Below the pieces are notes generated by a model. That model ran no database searches, was not told where the DNA came from, and saw only the letters and a program-made list of their open reading frames with translations. A stretch of 43,190 nucleotides of DNA from the NCBI GenBank assembly GCA_012735505.1, contig JAAYHE010000079.1:1-43190 (forward strand), read 5' to 3'. Of this stretch, positions 32,701 to 41,493 are shown one piece after another; positions within the stretch are counted from its first letter, which is position 1; each line of letters opens with the position of its first letter. Position numbers and translations under genes: made by a program. The stretch comes from Bacillota bacterium (GTDB lineage Bacteria > Bacillota > UBA994 > UBA5500).

Positions 32701-33636
32701 TTAACCGAGGCGGCTACCTGGAGCCAAGGCATGGCCACGGGCATAGTCGGTACCACTCATCCGCCGCTTACTTTCGGGCTGTACCTCTTGCAAGAGCAAT
32801 ACGCCGTCACCCGTTTGCACCAAGGGGCCTTCAGACTCTATCTCTATAACACAACCAGGCGATGTTGATCGTGCCAGGGTACCTGTCTCGACCACACGCG
32901 TGCTAAAAATGCGCAGCCTCTTACCGTTATGGCTAGTGTAAGCTACGGGCCACGGATTCAATCCTCGCACCTGATTATGAATAGCTATCGCACTCTTATC
33001 CCAATCGATGAGCCCGTCTTGCTTGGTCAAATTGCGAGCGTAGGAAACGCCCTCCTGCGGCTGAGGTTTGGGTTCAAGTTTGCCCTCCCGCAAGGCAGCC
33101 AAAGTTCTGGACAAGGTCTCCGCCCCGAGCTCAGCAAGTTGGTCATGTATCTGGCCACAAGTGTCGTTAGGGCCGATAGGCAAGACATCCTGCAGCAGGA
33201 TATCTCCCGCATCTAATTCTTCGCTCATATACATGGTTGTAATGCCTGTTGCCGTTTCGCCGTTGATTATAGCCCAATGGATAGGCGCTCCCCCACGGTA
33301 TGCCGGCAAAAGAGAGGCATGCACATTGATACAGCCATACGGCGGCAAAGACAAAATCTGGGGCGTAAGAAGCTGGGCATAGGCAACTACCACGATCAAA
33401 TCCGGATCTAAGGCCTGTAACTGTTCTAGGCACGCTGGCTCCCGCAAGCGCGGTGGTTGGTAAACGGGCAGGCCAAGCTCAAGTGCTACCTGTTTGACTG
33501 GGGGAGCGGTCAAGACTAGGCCTCGACCCTGGGGGCGATCGGGTTGGGTGAAAACACCGACTACCTCAGTTTCAGCCGCTAAGCGGCGTAAACAAGGCAC
33601 GGCGAATTCAGGCGTACCCATAAATACTGTCCGCAT
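32701..33636 (-). CDS. fmt: Methionyl-tRNA formyltransferase
   Basis: Fmt formylates initiator Met-tRNA using 10-formyl-THF. [16 protein letters not shown] opens the protein; CINVHASLLPAYRGGAPIH is the catalytic segment with Asn and His. The C-terminal OB domain contains RGLNPWPVAYT. The ATG at 33636 shares its A with the def stop (TGATG), so the two genes are coupled. The length is 311 aa. Def, directly upstream, removes the formyl group after translation starts. Confidence 0.97.
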   Translation of the reverse strand: MRTVFMGTPEFAVPCLRRLAAETEVVGVFTQPDRPQGRGLVLTAPPVKQVALELGLPVYQPPRLREPACLEQLQALDPDLIVVVAYAQLLTPQILSLPPYGCINVHASLLPAYRGGAPIHWAIINGETATGITTMYMSEELDAGDILLQDVLPIGPNDTCGQIHDQLAELGAETLSRTLAALREGKLEPKPQPQEGVSYARNLTKQDGLIDWDKSAIAIHNQVRGLNPWPVAYTSHNGKRLRIFSTRVVETGTLARSTSPGCVIEIESEGPLVQTGDGVLLLQEVQPESKRRMSGTDYARGHALAPGSRLG

Positions 33637-34121
33637 CAATCCTCCACCACCTCGCCTTCCAGTTCTTCTGGCGGCAAAATGCGTGTGGCCCTGTCGATAA
33701 AGAGAATACCATCCAGATGATCGATTTCGTGCTGCAAAACTCGCGCCAACAGGCCTTCGGCCTCTAACTCAAACTCGTTACCCGAACGGTCTTGAGCTGT
33801 AACTGTCACGTTAGTGGCTCGCGGCACTTCTCCATAGGTATTCGGGATGCTTAAGCACCCTTCCACATCCACCTCTTCCCCAGAGGCAGCTACTATTTCG
33901 GGGTTGACTAGTTCCAGCAGCCCCGACTCTCCAGTATCTATTACAATAATGCGCTTACTAATACCTATTTGAGGCGCAGCCAAACCTACACCCGCGTAAT
34001 GATAGAGACTTTCTGCCATATCATCCAGTAGTCGCCCTAAAACGTCATTAAAACGCTTGACGACTATGGCCTTCTGCCGCAATACAGGGTCACCTTCTGT
34101 TCGCATAAATCTGATAGCCAC
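33636..34121 (-). CDS. def: Peptide deformylase
   Basis: Def removes the N-formyl group from new proteins. The three motifs are intact: [10 protein letters not shown] (residues 45-54), EGCLSIP with metal ligand Cys89, and QHEIDHLDG with His131 and His135. The 161-aa product starts at GTG 34121, 8 bases after AGGAGG. That ribosome binding site overlaps the priA stop (TAGGAGG). Confidence 0.97.
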   Translation of the reverse strand: MAIRFMRTEGDPVLRQKAIVVKRFNDVLGRLLDDMAESLYHYAGVGLAAPQIGISKRIIVIDTGESGLLELVNPEIVAASGEEVDVEGCLSIPNTYGEVPRATNVTVTAQDRSGNEFELEAEGLLARVLQHEIDHLDGILFIDRATRILPPEELEGEVVED

Positions 34122-34133
34122 TAACTTTACCTC

Positions 34134-36320
34134 CTAAGCGTCAAACTCTAGTATAATCTGGGTGCGGCGTTTGTGGTTCCGATATTCCTCCAAGGCTTGC
34201 GCCACTATCTGGCGCAGGCGCATACGCTGCCCCGACTTGACAATCAACTGCCAACGCCAGTTATCTTTGATCTTACTGACGCTGCAGGGAGCGGGGCCGA
34301 TGATTTGCCCTACCCCTTCTAAATGCTGAGCAAGTAATTCTGCTAACCAAACGGCATCTTCTACAAGCTCTGCTTCATCTTCACTCGTAAATAGCAGTGT
34401 GATCATGTAACCCAAGGGCGGATAAGCCCCGTGGCGGCGCACAGCCATTTCCTGCCGATAGAAGCCCCAATAATCGTGGTTCTTGGCACATTCTATAGCA
34501 TAATGTTCGGTATTAAAGGCCTGAAAAATTACCTCACCTGGCCGATCGCCCCGCCCGGCTCGGCCAGCCACCTGGGTCAACAGTTGAAAAGTGCGCTCTG
34601 AGGAGCGGAAATCGGGTACATATAGCCCACTATCAGCCCCTACCACGCCGACCAAGGTTACGCGGGGAAAATCTAGCCCCTTCGCAATCATCTGTGTCCC
34701 AACTAGGATGTCATACTGCCCCTGCCCAAAAGCTCGTAAAAGGCGCTCATGGGCATCGCGTTTGGTGGTGGTGTCTCGATCCATGCGTGCTATCCGCGCC
34801 TGGCTAAACCTCTCGGCCAGGTAGGCCTCTAACTGTTCTGTGCCTACCCCTTGGGCTTTTAGTTGATCACTACCACACTCGGAGCAGACACGCAAGACGT
34901 CTTGTTCGTGACCACAGTAGTGACAGCGCAAGCATTGATCTCGCCGGTGATAGGTAAGCGAAATATCGCACCGCGGGCAAAATGGGACTGCGCCGCAATC
35001 GGGGCAAAGTAGATAATTAGCAAAACCTCGCCGATTTAGCAAAATAATAGCTTGTTCCTGCCGCACTAAACATTCATTTAAGGCATATTCTAGACGGCGG
35101 CTTAACAAGCCCTTATGCCCTGCTCGGAATTCTTCCCGCATATCGACTACGTGTACGGCAGGCAAGGGGCGTTTGCTGACCCGTTGCCTGAGCTCTAACC
35201 TGTGGCACTTGCCACTTTCGCTAGCGGCATAGGTTTCTAGAGCCGGAGTAGCACTGCCCAACAACAGGAGGCTGCCAGTTGTACGCTGCCGCAGTTGGGC
35301 CACTATGCGCGTGTGATAGCGGGGATTTTCCTCTTGCTGATAACTGTGTTCGTGTTCTTCATCTAAGATTATTACTCCTAAACGGGTTAAGGGCACAAAA
35401 ATGGCTGATCTGGCCCCGATAACAATTTGTGCTTCATTTGACTTGATGCGCTTCCACTCGTTGAATCGTTCCCGCGGTGTTAAAGCACTGTGCCAAACTG
35501 CCACTTGGCTACCAAAACGGGCCTGAAAACGAGCCACCGCCTGTGGTGTTAAAGAAATTTCAGGCACTAGCATGAGGCATTGTTTACCCTGCAACAAAGC
35601 TTCCTGAATAAGACGCAAGTAAATTTCTGTTTTACCGCTACCAGTAACCCCATGCAGCAGCCAAGTGCTAGTTTGCCCCTCGGTTAATGCCTCGAGCAAG
35701 CTCTGCAAAACAGCCTCTTGCTCGTTCGTGAGAGTCGGGGGGCGAATGAGGCTAGTAACGTCAGAAACTAGCGGTTCTTCTTTAACTGGCACTACTACCT
35801 CCCGGGCATAGCCCTTTTTCACAAGCTGCTTGGCCGCTGAGGGAGAAGTAATCTCTGCTTGCGAGAGCTCGCCGCGCTGTAGCAAAGCAGCAAGCAATTC
35901 TCTTTGTTTAACTGCCCGAGCTGACAGATCACTCGGCATGGCTTCTACGACCGGAACTAACACTTTCTTAGTTTTAGGCCGTGGCCAACTCGAGCTATCT
36001 AAACGAAAAGGAATCATCTGGCGCAGAATCAGGCTTAACGGGCAAAGGTAATAGTCGGCTAAGAGGCGTGCTAGTTCTAACTGTTCTTCGGTAACAACAC
36101 TATCTCCATTATATAAAACCTCACCTATATTCTTAAGTCTAGGAAAAGGAGATTCTGTGCAGAAACCTACGACAACACCAACGACAGACCGCCAGCCAAA
36201 AGGTACGCGTACCGCCTGCCCTAACCGCAGGGTCATTGTGGACGGTATCGCATAGTGAAAAACGCGGTCTACCTCATGTACCGCGACATCAACATAGACT
36301 TCAGCAATATTGCCTTCCAC
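34134..36320 (-). CDS. priA: Primosomal protein N' (replication restart helicase PriA)
   Basis: PriA reloads the replisome at stalled forks. The N-terminal DNA-binding region begins AEVYVDVAVHEVDRVFHYAI. The helicase core has GVTGSGKTEIYLR (Walker A) and ILDEEHEHSYQ (DEEH). A zinc cluster CPDC, CPRC, CLRC and CSEC pattern lies between the helicase lobes. I choose GTG 36320 (728 aa), about 9 bases after GGGGG; TTG 36329 (GGAGG 10 bases upstream) is equally plausible. The frame reaches 36377, but that would start inside a terminator hairpin. coaBC, usually between rpoZ and priA, is missing. Confidence 0.95.
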   Translation of the reverse strand: MEGNIAEVYVDVAVHEVDRVFHYAIPSTMTLRLGQAVRVPFGWRSVVGVVVGFCTESPFPRLKNIGEVLYNGDSVVTEEQLELARLLADYYLCPLSLILRQMIPFRLDSSSWPRPKTKKVLVPVVEAMPSDLSARAVKQRELLAALLQRGELSQAEITSPSAAKQLVKKGYAREVVVPVKEEPLVSDVTSLIRPPTLTNEQEAVLQSLLEALTEGQTSTWLLHGVTGSGKTEIYLRLIQEALLQGKQCLMLVPEISLTPQAVARFQARFGSQVAVWHSALTPRERFNEWKRIKSNEAQIVIGARSAIFVPLTRLGVIILDEEHEHSYQQEENPRYHTRIVAQLRQRTTGSLLLLGSATPALETYAASESGKCHRLELRQRVSKRPLPAVHVVDMREEFRAGHKGLLSRRLEYALNECLVRQEQAIILLNRRGFANYLLCPDCGAVPFCPRCDISLTYHRRDQCLRCHYCGHEQDVLRVCSECGSDQLKAQGVGTEQLEAYLAERFSQARIARMDRDTTTKRDAHERLLRAFGQGQYDILVGTQMIAKGLDFPRVTLVGVVGADSGLYVPDFRSSERTFQLLTQVAGRAGRGDRPGEVIFQAFNTEHYAIECAKNHDYWGFYRQEMAVRRHGAYPPLGYMITLLFTSEDEAELVEDAVWLAELLAQHLEGVGQIIGPAPCSVSKIKDNWRWQLIVKSGQRMRLRQIVAQALEEYRNHKRRTQIILEFDA

Positions 36321-36365
36321 TACATCCAACCCCCATAAGCCTCCACCACTTGCACTCCCAGTGGG

Positions 36366-36396
36366 TAAAAAAAGCATGACTAGGCCGTCATGCTTT
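36366..36396 (-). terminator. Rho-independent terminator downstream of rpoZ
   Basis: A 10-bp stem (36371-36380 with 36387-36396) closes a six-base loop and runs into seven U's on the minus strand. It ends the yicC-remA-gmk-rpoZ unit. Confidence 0.88.
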
Positions 36397-36418
36397 GCTC
36401 TGCTATCGGTTAACCGGA

Positions 36419-36631
36419 CTAACCTTCCTTTCTTTCTTGATAAGTGTAAGTGATAATACCGGTATCTATCTCCTCCAAAGCCAGCGTCACCGGCTTCTTT
36501 GGCCTTACCCCTTCCTGAGGCTTGTTTTGTGTATCCTGCAATTCGCGCGCCCGCTTGGCAGCAGCAACTACTAAGGCATACTTGCTGTCTACTTTACGCA
36601 TCAAGCTGTCAATAGACGGATAGATCAACAT
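36419..36631 (-). CDS. rpoZ: RNA polymerase omega subunit
   Basis: The 70-aa product [20 protein letters not shown] and [12 protein letters not shown] is the omega signature; the [13 protein letters not shown] segment follows. It stabilises the beta' subunit and mediates (p)ppGpp effects in some bacteria. ATG 36631 has AAAGGAGG 8 bases upstream; that site overlaps the last codons of gmk. gmk-rpoZ adjacency is conserved. Confidence 0.95.
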   Translation of the reverse strand: MLIYPSIDSLMRKVDSKYALVVAAAKRARELQDTQNKPQEGVRPKKPVTLALEEIDTGIITYTYQERKEG

Positions 36632-36634
36632 AGC

Positions 36635-37255
36635 CTAAACCTCCTTTAAGATTGCTTGGAGCTGGGAGAGGCGCCTTGCGACTTTAGCTTTTTCTGCCAC
36701 AAGAATAGCTTCCACTTCGCCAACAGCGGCATCTACTTGACCCGGGTGATTAACAACAACATAGTCGTAGTTAACAACATGAGCCATTTCTAGTTTAGAT
36801 TTTCTTAATCTACGTTCTATAGCCTCCGGTGTTTCCGTACCCCGCTGTCGAATGCGGCGCTCCAATTCATCTACTGTGGGTGGCCATACAAAAATAGTTA
36901 CGCACTCGGGAAACGAGGCTTTTACTTGCATAGCTCCTTGTATATCTATCTCCAAAAGAACATCTTTTCCTGCATCTAGGGCTGCTTGCACCGCGTAGCG
37001 CGGAGTGCCATAAAAATTGCCAAAGACCTCTGCCCATTCGAGCAGCTCGTCATTAGCCCGCATGCGCATAAATTCTTCCTCAGAAACAAAGTAATAATTG
37101 ACGCCCTCTTGCTCTCCCACACGGGGATCTCTAGTAGTAACTGATATCGAAAACTGGATATCAGTCAGTTTCTGGAGAAGCCGGCTGCAAATAGTGCCTT
37201 TACCAACGCCCGACGGGCCAGAAATAACCAAAAGAATGCCTTGATTTGGTTGCAT
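36635..37255 (-). CDS. gmk: Guanylate kinase
   Basis: Gmk phosphorylates GMP to GDP. The P-loop is VISGPSGVGKGTI. SVTTRDPRVGEQEGVNYYFV is the GMP-binding segment, followed by LLEIDIQGAMQV and RLRKSKLEM in the lid. I choose ATG 37255 (206 aa), 9 bases after AGGAG; the ATG at 37264 abuts that site. It follows remA by about 20 bases. Confidence 0.97.
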   Translation of the reverse strand: MQPNQGILLVISGPSGVGKGTICSRLLQKLTDIQFSISVTTRDPRVGEQEGVNYYFVSEEEFMRMRANDELLEWAEVFGNFYGTPRYAVQAALDAGKDVLLEIDIQGAMQVKASFPECVTIFVWPPTVDELERRIRQRGTETPEAIERRLRKSKLEMAHVVNYDYVVVNHPGQVDAAVGEVEAILVAEKAKVARRLSQLQAILKEV

Positions 37256-37277
37256 GTCTAACATCTCCTATGGCTTC

Positions 37278-37532
37278 TCAGTCTTCCTCTGTCTCTTTCC
37301 CCAAACGATGAGCAACCGTTTCCGGCTGCACAGCAGAAAGAATAATGTGATCGCTATCGGTAACAATCACGGCCCGGGTGCGTCGCCCATAAGTGGCATC
37401 AATTAACATACCGCGGTCGCGAGCTTCTTGAATGGTTCGCTTGATTGGGGCCGACTCGGGGCTAACCATTGCTATCAAGCGGTGAGCCGCTACAAAATTG
37501 CCAAATCCGATATTGATAAACTTGATATCCAC
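37278..37532 (-). CDS. remA: Extracellular matrix regulator RemA (DUF370)
   Basis: RemA is a small DNA-binding protein that activates biofilm matrix and osmoprotection genes in B. subtilis. The 84-aa product includes [55 protein letters not shown] and [16 protein letters not shown]. It is very close to the family consensus. GTG 37532 is 5 bases after AAGGGTG; GTG 37538 is an alternative. It lies between yicC and gmk, as in B. subtilis. Confidence 0.96.
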   Translation of the reverse strand: MDIKFINIGFGNFVAAHRLIAMVSPESAPIKRTIQEARDRGMLIDATYGRRTRAVIVTDSDHIILSAVQPETVAHRLGKETEED

Positions 37533-37542
37533 CAGCACACCT

Positions 37543-38421
37543 CTATTCTATATTCTGAGTTTGCTCCCGTATTTTTTCTAGCTCGCTTTTCATTTCGACA
37601 ACTAACTGGGCTATCTTGGCATCGTTAGCTTTAGAGCCGATGGTGTTGATTTCCCGATTCATCTCCTGCACTAGAAAGTCTAGCTGGCGGCCAACGGCTC
37701 CTTGACGGTCTAGCAAGGGAACAAACTGGGCAAAGTGACTGCGTAGCCGCACTATTTCTTCTGTGATACAAGCTTTGTCGGCCAAGATGGCCACTTCTTG
37801 CGCTAAACGAGCCTCATCGATCAAGCCATCAGGCAGCATTTCCTGCAAGCGCGCCGTAAGTTTCTGCCTATAATCGCTAACTACTTCCGGGCTCCGAGCC
37901 TCCACAGCCGCCAGTAGTTCCGTTAGAGTAGCCAAGCGCTCTCGCATATCGGCAACTAACCGCTCTCCTTCCTGCTTCCGCATTTCGGTCAGCTGGTCTA
38001 GCGCCATTTGCGCCACTTCCAGTAGGGGGCGACGCAATAAGTCGGTATCTACGACCGGTTCTTCTAGCCGTATGACCTCGGGCAGGGTCAGAAGATCTCG
38101 GGGAGTCAACTGGCCGGCTAGCTCGGTTTCTGCGTGCAGTATGCGTACTTGCTCTAAATAAGCCTTTGCTAAAGGCAAATTTACAGTCACTGTAGGAGCT
38201 TGATCGACAGAAGGCGTAAACCGGACATAAACATCTACCCGCCCCCGCGACAGGGTTTGCCGAATTGTAGCCCGTAGATCTTCCTCTAAAGCATTAAACT
38301 CCTTCGGAGCGCGGATAGCAATATCCAGATAGCGGTGATTAACTGCTTTCATCTCTACAACAATCGTGCCGACACTAGTCGTCACCTCACCTCTCCCATA
38401 ACCAGTCATACTTAATGCCAA
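37543..38421 (-). CDS. yicC: YicC/YloC-family endoribonuclease
   Basis: The product begins [20 protein letters not shown], then [20 protein letters not shown], and ends with the DUF1732 segment [20 protein letters not shown]. Members have been shown to be endoribonucleases acting on structured RNA. The length is 292 aa, normal. The start is TTG 38421, 8 bases after GGGAGG. It leads the yicC-remA-gmk-rpoZ operon. Confidence 0.94.
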   Translation of the reverse strand: MALSMTGYGRGEVTTSVGTIVVEMKAVNHRYLDIAIRAPKEFNALEEDLRATIRQTLSRGRVDVYVRFTPSVDQAPTVTVNLPLAKAYLEQVRILHAETELAGQLTPRDLLTLPEVIRLEEPVVDTDLLRRPLLEVAQMALDQLTEMRKQEGERLVADMRERLATLTELLAAVEARSPEVVSDYRQKLTARLQEMLPDGLIDEARLAQEVAILADKACITEEIVRLRSHFAQFVPLLDRQGAVGRQLDFLVQEMNREINTIGSKANDAKIAQLVVEMKSELEKIREQTQNIE

Positions 38422-38439
38422 AACTATTTCCTCCCCTAT

Positions 38440-38468
38440 ATATTACTAAACCACGTTCTACAGGACAA
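38440..38468 (-). promoter_or_regulatory. Candidate promoter of yicC-remA-gmk-rpoZ
   Basis: TTGTCC (38463-38468, 4 of 6), a 17-base spacer and TAATAT (38440-38445, 4 of 6), about 20 bases before the yicC start. A GGTGGC-CGCCACC palindrome lies immediately upstream (about 38470-38482). Confidence 0.4.
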
Positions 38469-38504
38469 TGGTGGCCGCCACCTGTCTTAATATAGCCTTT
38501 CAAA

Positions 38505-38536
38505 CTAAATAAAGAAGGACGTTTATCGCCCTTCTT
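38505..38536 (-). terminator. Rho-independent terminator downstream of the P-type ATPase
   Basis: A 10-bp stem with one G-U pair (38512-38521 with 38527-38536) is followed by UUUAUUU on the minus strand. It lies 80 bases past the ATPase stop and before yicC. Confidence 0.75.
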
Positions 38537-38617
38537 CATTTCGGCTCGCTTTGCTGCTTCTCCTGCTTACGGCTGCCAAAGCCAAAATTGTTGCACGTGC
38601 AGGCCCCTACACTGTCT

Positions 38618-41329
38618 CTACCTGCGCAATTTACGACGGATAGAAATCAAGAGCGTTGGCAACCCGGCTGCCAAGAGCACGACTAGCCACTGTTCAAAAT
38701 CGAGGGCCACCGTATTAAATAGGTGCCGCAGAGCCGGTATGTAAAGCACCGCCAAAAACATCAGGCTGGAAAGAAAAACGGCACCGATTAAATATGGGTT
38801 CGTAAAGAATCCCTTCTCCATTATACCCATTATTTCTGAGCGGCAATCGAAAACATGGAACAGCTGGCAAAATACTAAGGTAGCAAAGGCCATGGTGCGC
38901 GCTAGTCGTAAATCTCCTATACACCACATGGTGGAAGAAAAGACAAAAGTGGTGGTAACACCAATCAAGGTGCCCCGGACTAGAATCCGGCGACCTAACC
39001 CCCGCGCAAATATACCCTCGTTCTTAGGGCGCGGTGGACGCTGCATTAAGTCTGGATCAGCCGGCTCTACCCCTAACGCCATGGCGGGCAAACCATCGGT
39101 TACAAGGTTGACCCACAGAATCTGTAGGGGCTTGAGGGGTAACGGCAAGCGGAGCAGCATGGTTAGCAAGACAGTCATCAATTCTCCTACGTTACAAGAT
39201 AACAGATAGCGAATAAACTTACGGATATTATCGTAAATTGCCCGCCCTTCGCGGATAGCGGCCACTATGGTAACGAAATTATCATCCTCGAGCACCAGGG
39301 CTGAAGCTTCTTTCGCCACGTCGGTACCGGTTTGCCCCATAGCCATACCGATATCGGCCTCCATAAGAGCCGGTGCATCGTTGACGCCGTCACCCGTCAT
39401 GGCTACCACGTGGCCAGCCTGCTTGAGGGCACGCACAATTTGCAGCTTATGCTGGGGGGCAACCCGAGCGAAAATGCGCCCTTGGCGCAAAGCGGCGGCC
39501 AATTCGGCTCCTTGCAGGCGATCTAGGTCGACCCCAGTGTATACTCGCTCATTGGAGTTAATCATCCCGAGCTCCAAACCAATAGCTTTGGCCGTGCGAG
39601 CATGATCGCCGGTAATCATTAAGGTATGGATGCCCGCACTGCGGCAAGTTTGCAGTGCTGCTCTAGCTTCCGGGCGAGGAGGATCAATCATGCCCACGGC
39701 ACCTACTAGCACTAAGTCGGACTCTAGCCTTTCGGCTTGCTCCCTCTGCTCTGTTGGAGCTATGCCACGGTAGGCTACGGCCAACACCCGCAGAGCTGCA
39801 TCGCCCATTTCTGCCACCTTCTCTTGCACCTGCTGCCGTACCGCTGGCGTCAGGCGGCGTACGGTCGTACCATCGAGATAATGGCTACAAAGGGGCAACA
39901 AGACTTCGGGGGCCCCTTTACTAAAGAGCCACCGCTTGCCAGCAGAATCTGTTGTCAGCACACTCATACGTTTTCGCTCAGAATCGAAGGGGATTTCATC
40001 TATAACCTCATATTCTTTCAGTAGCCCCTGCCGACTAATACCAGCCTTAGCGGCAGCTGTCACCAGGGCGGCTTCCGTTGGGTCACCTTTAGCTGCATAA
40101 ATGGTACGCCCTCGCCGCAAAGGCCCTGTCCCAATGGTTTCGGCTATAACATCGGAACTATTGCAAAGGGTGGTAATCGTTAAGAGTCGCTTTAAATCGG
40201 GGGCATGCTCAGCGGCCAAGACGCGCCCATGCCTTGTCAACTCGCCTTGCGGTGCATAGCCGTCGCCACTGACCTCCACCCAACCGCTGGCCAACCAAAG
40301 GCGCCGCACGGTCATCTCGTTCTTAGTGAGAGTGCCTGTCTTATCGGAGCAAATCACACTAGAGCTGCCTAAGGTCTCCACCGCAGGCAGTTTGCGTACG
40401 ATAGCGCGAGCCTTAACCATACGCTGCACCCCGATGGCTAACGCTATCGTCACGATAGCCGGCAACCCCTCGGGAATAGCGGCCACTGCCAAGCTGACAC
40501 CTGCCAAGAACATGGTTGTAGGGTTTTCTCCGCGATAAATCCCCAAGATAACTACGGCAGCACAGACAAAGAGGCAACCCCAAACTATGTATTTTCCCAG
40601 TTGCTCTAAACGGACCTGTAAGGGGGTAGGCTCCCGCTCTACCTCTTGCAGCATTTGCGCAATACGGCCCACTTCCGTTTGCATGCCAGTGGCCACTACT
40701 AGACCGCTGCCATGGCCACGGGTAATGAGGGTGCCTGCGTAGAGCATGCTAAGGCGGTCATGCACTGGTACCGACTCGGCGACAGCAGCAGCCGATTTAC
40801 GCACAGGTACCGATTCACCGGTCAAGGCGGCTTCGTCGACTTCTAAGGCAGTAGCTGCAACAATGCGAATATCGGCCGGGACCCGCATCCCTGCTTGCAG
40901 ATAAACTATGTCACCGGGCACCAATTCCCCCACGTCTACCGTCAGATCACGACCGTCTCGCCTAATATCCACATGAGGCGAGTTTAATTTGGCCAGAGCG
41001 GCGATAGCTTGTTCTGCGCGATATTCCTGGATAAAGCCTAAAATAGCGTTGACTAGCACAATGGCAATAATACTTAACGAATCGGCATATTCCCCTAACA
41101 GGCCAGAAACTAAAGTAGCAGCCAGCAATACTAGGGTCATGAAGTCTTTAAACTGTTCCAAGAAGATCTGCCAAGCCGATAGTGTAGGTGCCTGCTCCAA
41201 CCGGTTCGGACCAAACTGCTGCAAGCGACGTTGCACCGCCGCTGTTGTCAGACCTTGCTCAGCATCGCTGTCTAGGAGCATGACACAATCCACCCAGTCG
41301 AGGCTGTGCCAACGGGCCTCTGTCTGCAA
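38618..41329 (-). CDS. Calcium-transporting P-type ATPase (SERCA type, YloB-like)
   Basis: The 903-aa product has the full P-type layout: cation ATPase N-domain (1-70), TGES actuator loop at 170-173, PEGLP in M4 at 286-290, SDKTGTLT with phosphorylated Asp329, GDGVNDAPALMEADIG, and M6 LWVNLVTDGLPA. PEGLP in M4 and NLVTD in M6 match SERCA-type Ca2+ sites, so calcium efflux is likely, though Mn2+ is possible. About ten membrane helices are visible. The start is TTG 41329, preceded by GAGGTGA. In B. subtilis yloB lies between rqcH and yloC, the same place. Confidence 0.94.
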   Translation of the reverse strand: MQTEARWHSLDWVDCVMLLDSDAEQGLTTAAVQRRLQQFGPNRLEQAPTLSAWQIFLEQFKDFMTLVLLAATLVSGLLGEYADSLSIIAIVLVNAILGFIQEYRAEQAIAALAKLNSPHVDIRRDGRDLTVDVGELVPGDIVYLQAGMRVPADIRIVAATALEVDEAALTGESVPVRKSAAAVAESVPVHDRLSMLYAGTLITRGHGSGLVVATGMQTEVGRIAQMLQEVEREPTPLQVRLEQLGKYIVWGCLFVCAAVVILGIYRGENPTTMFLAGVSLAVAAIPEGLPAIVTIALAIGVQRMVKARAIVRKLPAVETLGSSSVICSDKTGTLTKNEMTVRRLWLASGWVEVSGDGYAPQGELTRHGRVLAAEHAPDLKRLLTITTLCNSSDVIAETIGTGPLRRGRTIYAAKGDPTEAALVTAAAKAGISRQGLLKEYEVIDEIPFDSERKRMSVLTTDSAGKRWLFSKGAPEVLLPLCSHYLDGTTVRRLTPAVRQQVQEKVAEMGDAALRVLAVAYRGIAPTEQREQAERLESDLVLVGAVGMIDPPRPEARAALQTCRSAGIHTLMITGDHARTAKAIGLELGMINSNERVYTGVDLDRLQGAELAAALRQGRIFARVAPQHKLQIVRALKQAGHVVAMTGDGVNDAPALMEADIGMAMGQTGTDVAKEASALVLEDDNFVTIVAAIREGRAIYDNIRKFIRYLLSCNVGELMTVLLTMLLRLPLPLKPLQILWVNLVTDGLPAMALGVEPADPDLMQRPPRPKNEGIFARGLGRRILVRGTLIGVTTTFVFSSTMWCIGDLRLARTMAFATLVFCQLFHVFDCRSEIMGIMEKGFFTNPYLIGAVFLSSLMFLAVLYIPALRHLFNTVALDFEQWLVVLLAAGLPTLLISIRRKLRR

Positions 41330-41388
41330 ATCATCTCACCTCACTAACAATCAGCTTCACAGAAGAATATGCGAAGGAGGTGGACAAC

Positions 41389-41493
41389 ATGCCTGACCAG
41401 AAATTGACCCGAGACAAGGCCCGCGATATACTTAGTCACGAATTGAGAAAGTTGCTAGGGGGGATAAGCATATGGCTTACGATGGGCTGGTGA
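41389..41493 (+). CDS. 34-codon ORF overlapping the start of rqcH
   Basis: AAGGAGGTGG lies upstream of ATG 41389, a near-perfect ribosome binding site and stronger than that of rqcH. The product is MPDQKLTRDKARDILSHELR, then KLLGGISIWLTMGW: a charged helical stretch with a hydrophobic end. It runs 22 bases into rqcH in another frame. It may be a leader peptide that couples translation into rqcH, or a small protein. I know no family for it. Confidence 0.45.
   Translation: MPDQKLTRDKARDILSHELRKLLGGISIWLTMGW

Larger units (their letters stand above)
38422..38617. other. Intergenic region between yicC and the ATPase
   Basis: The 196-base gap holds the ATPase terminator, the candidate yicC promoter and a GGTGGC/CGCCACC palindrome. 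I see no gene in it. Confidence 0.6.
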
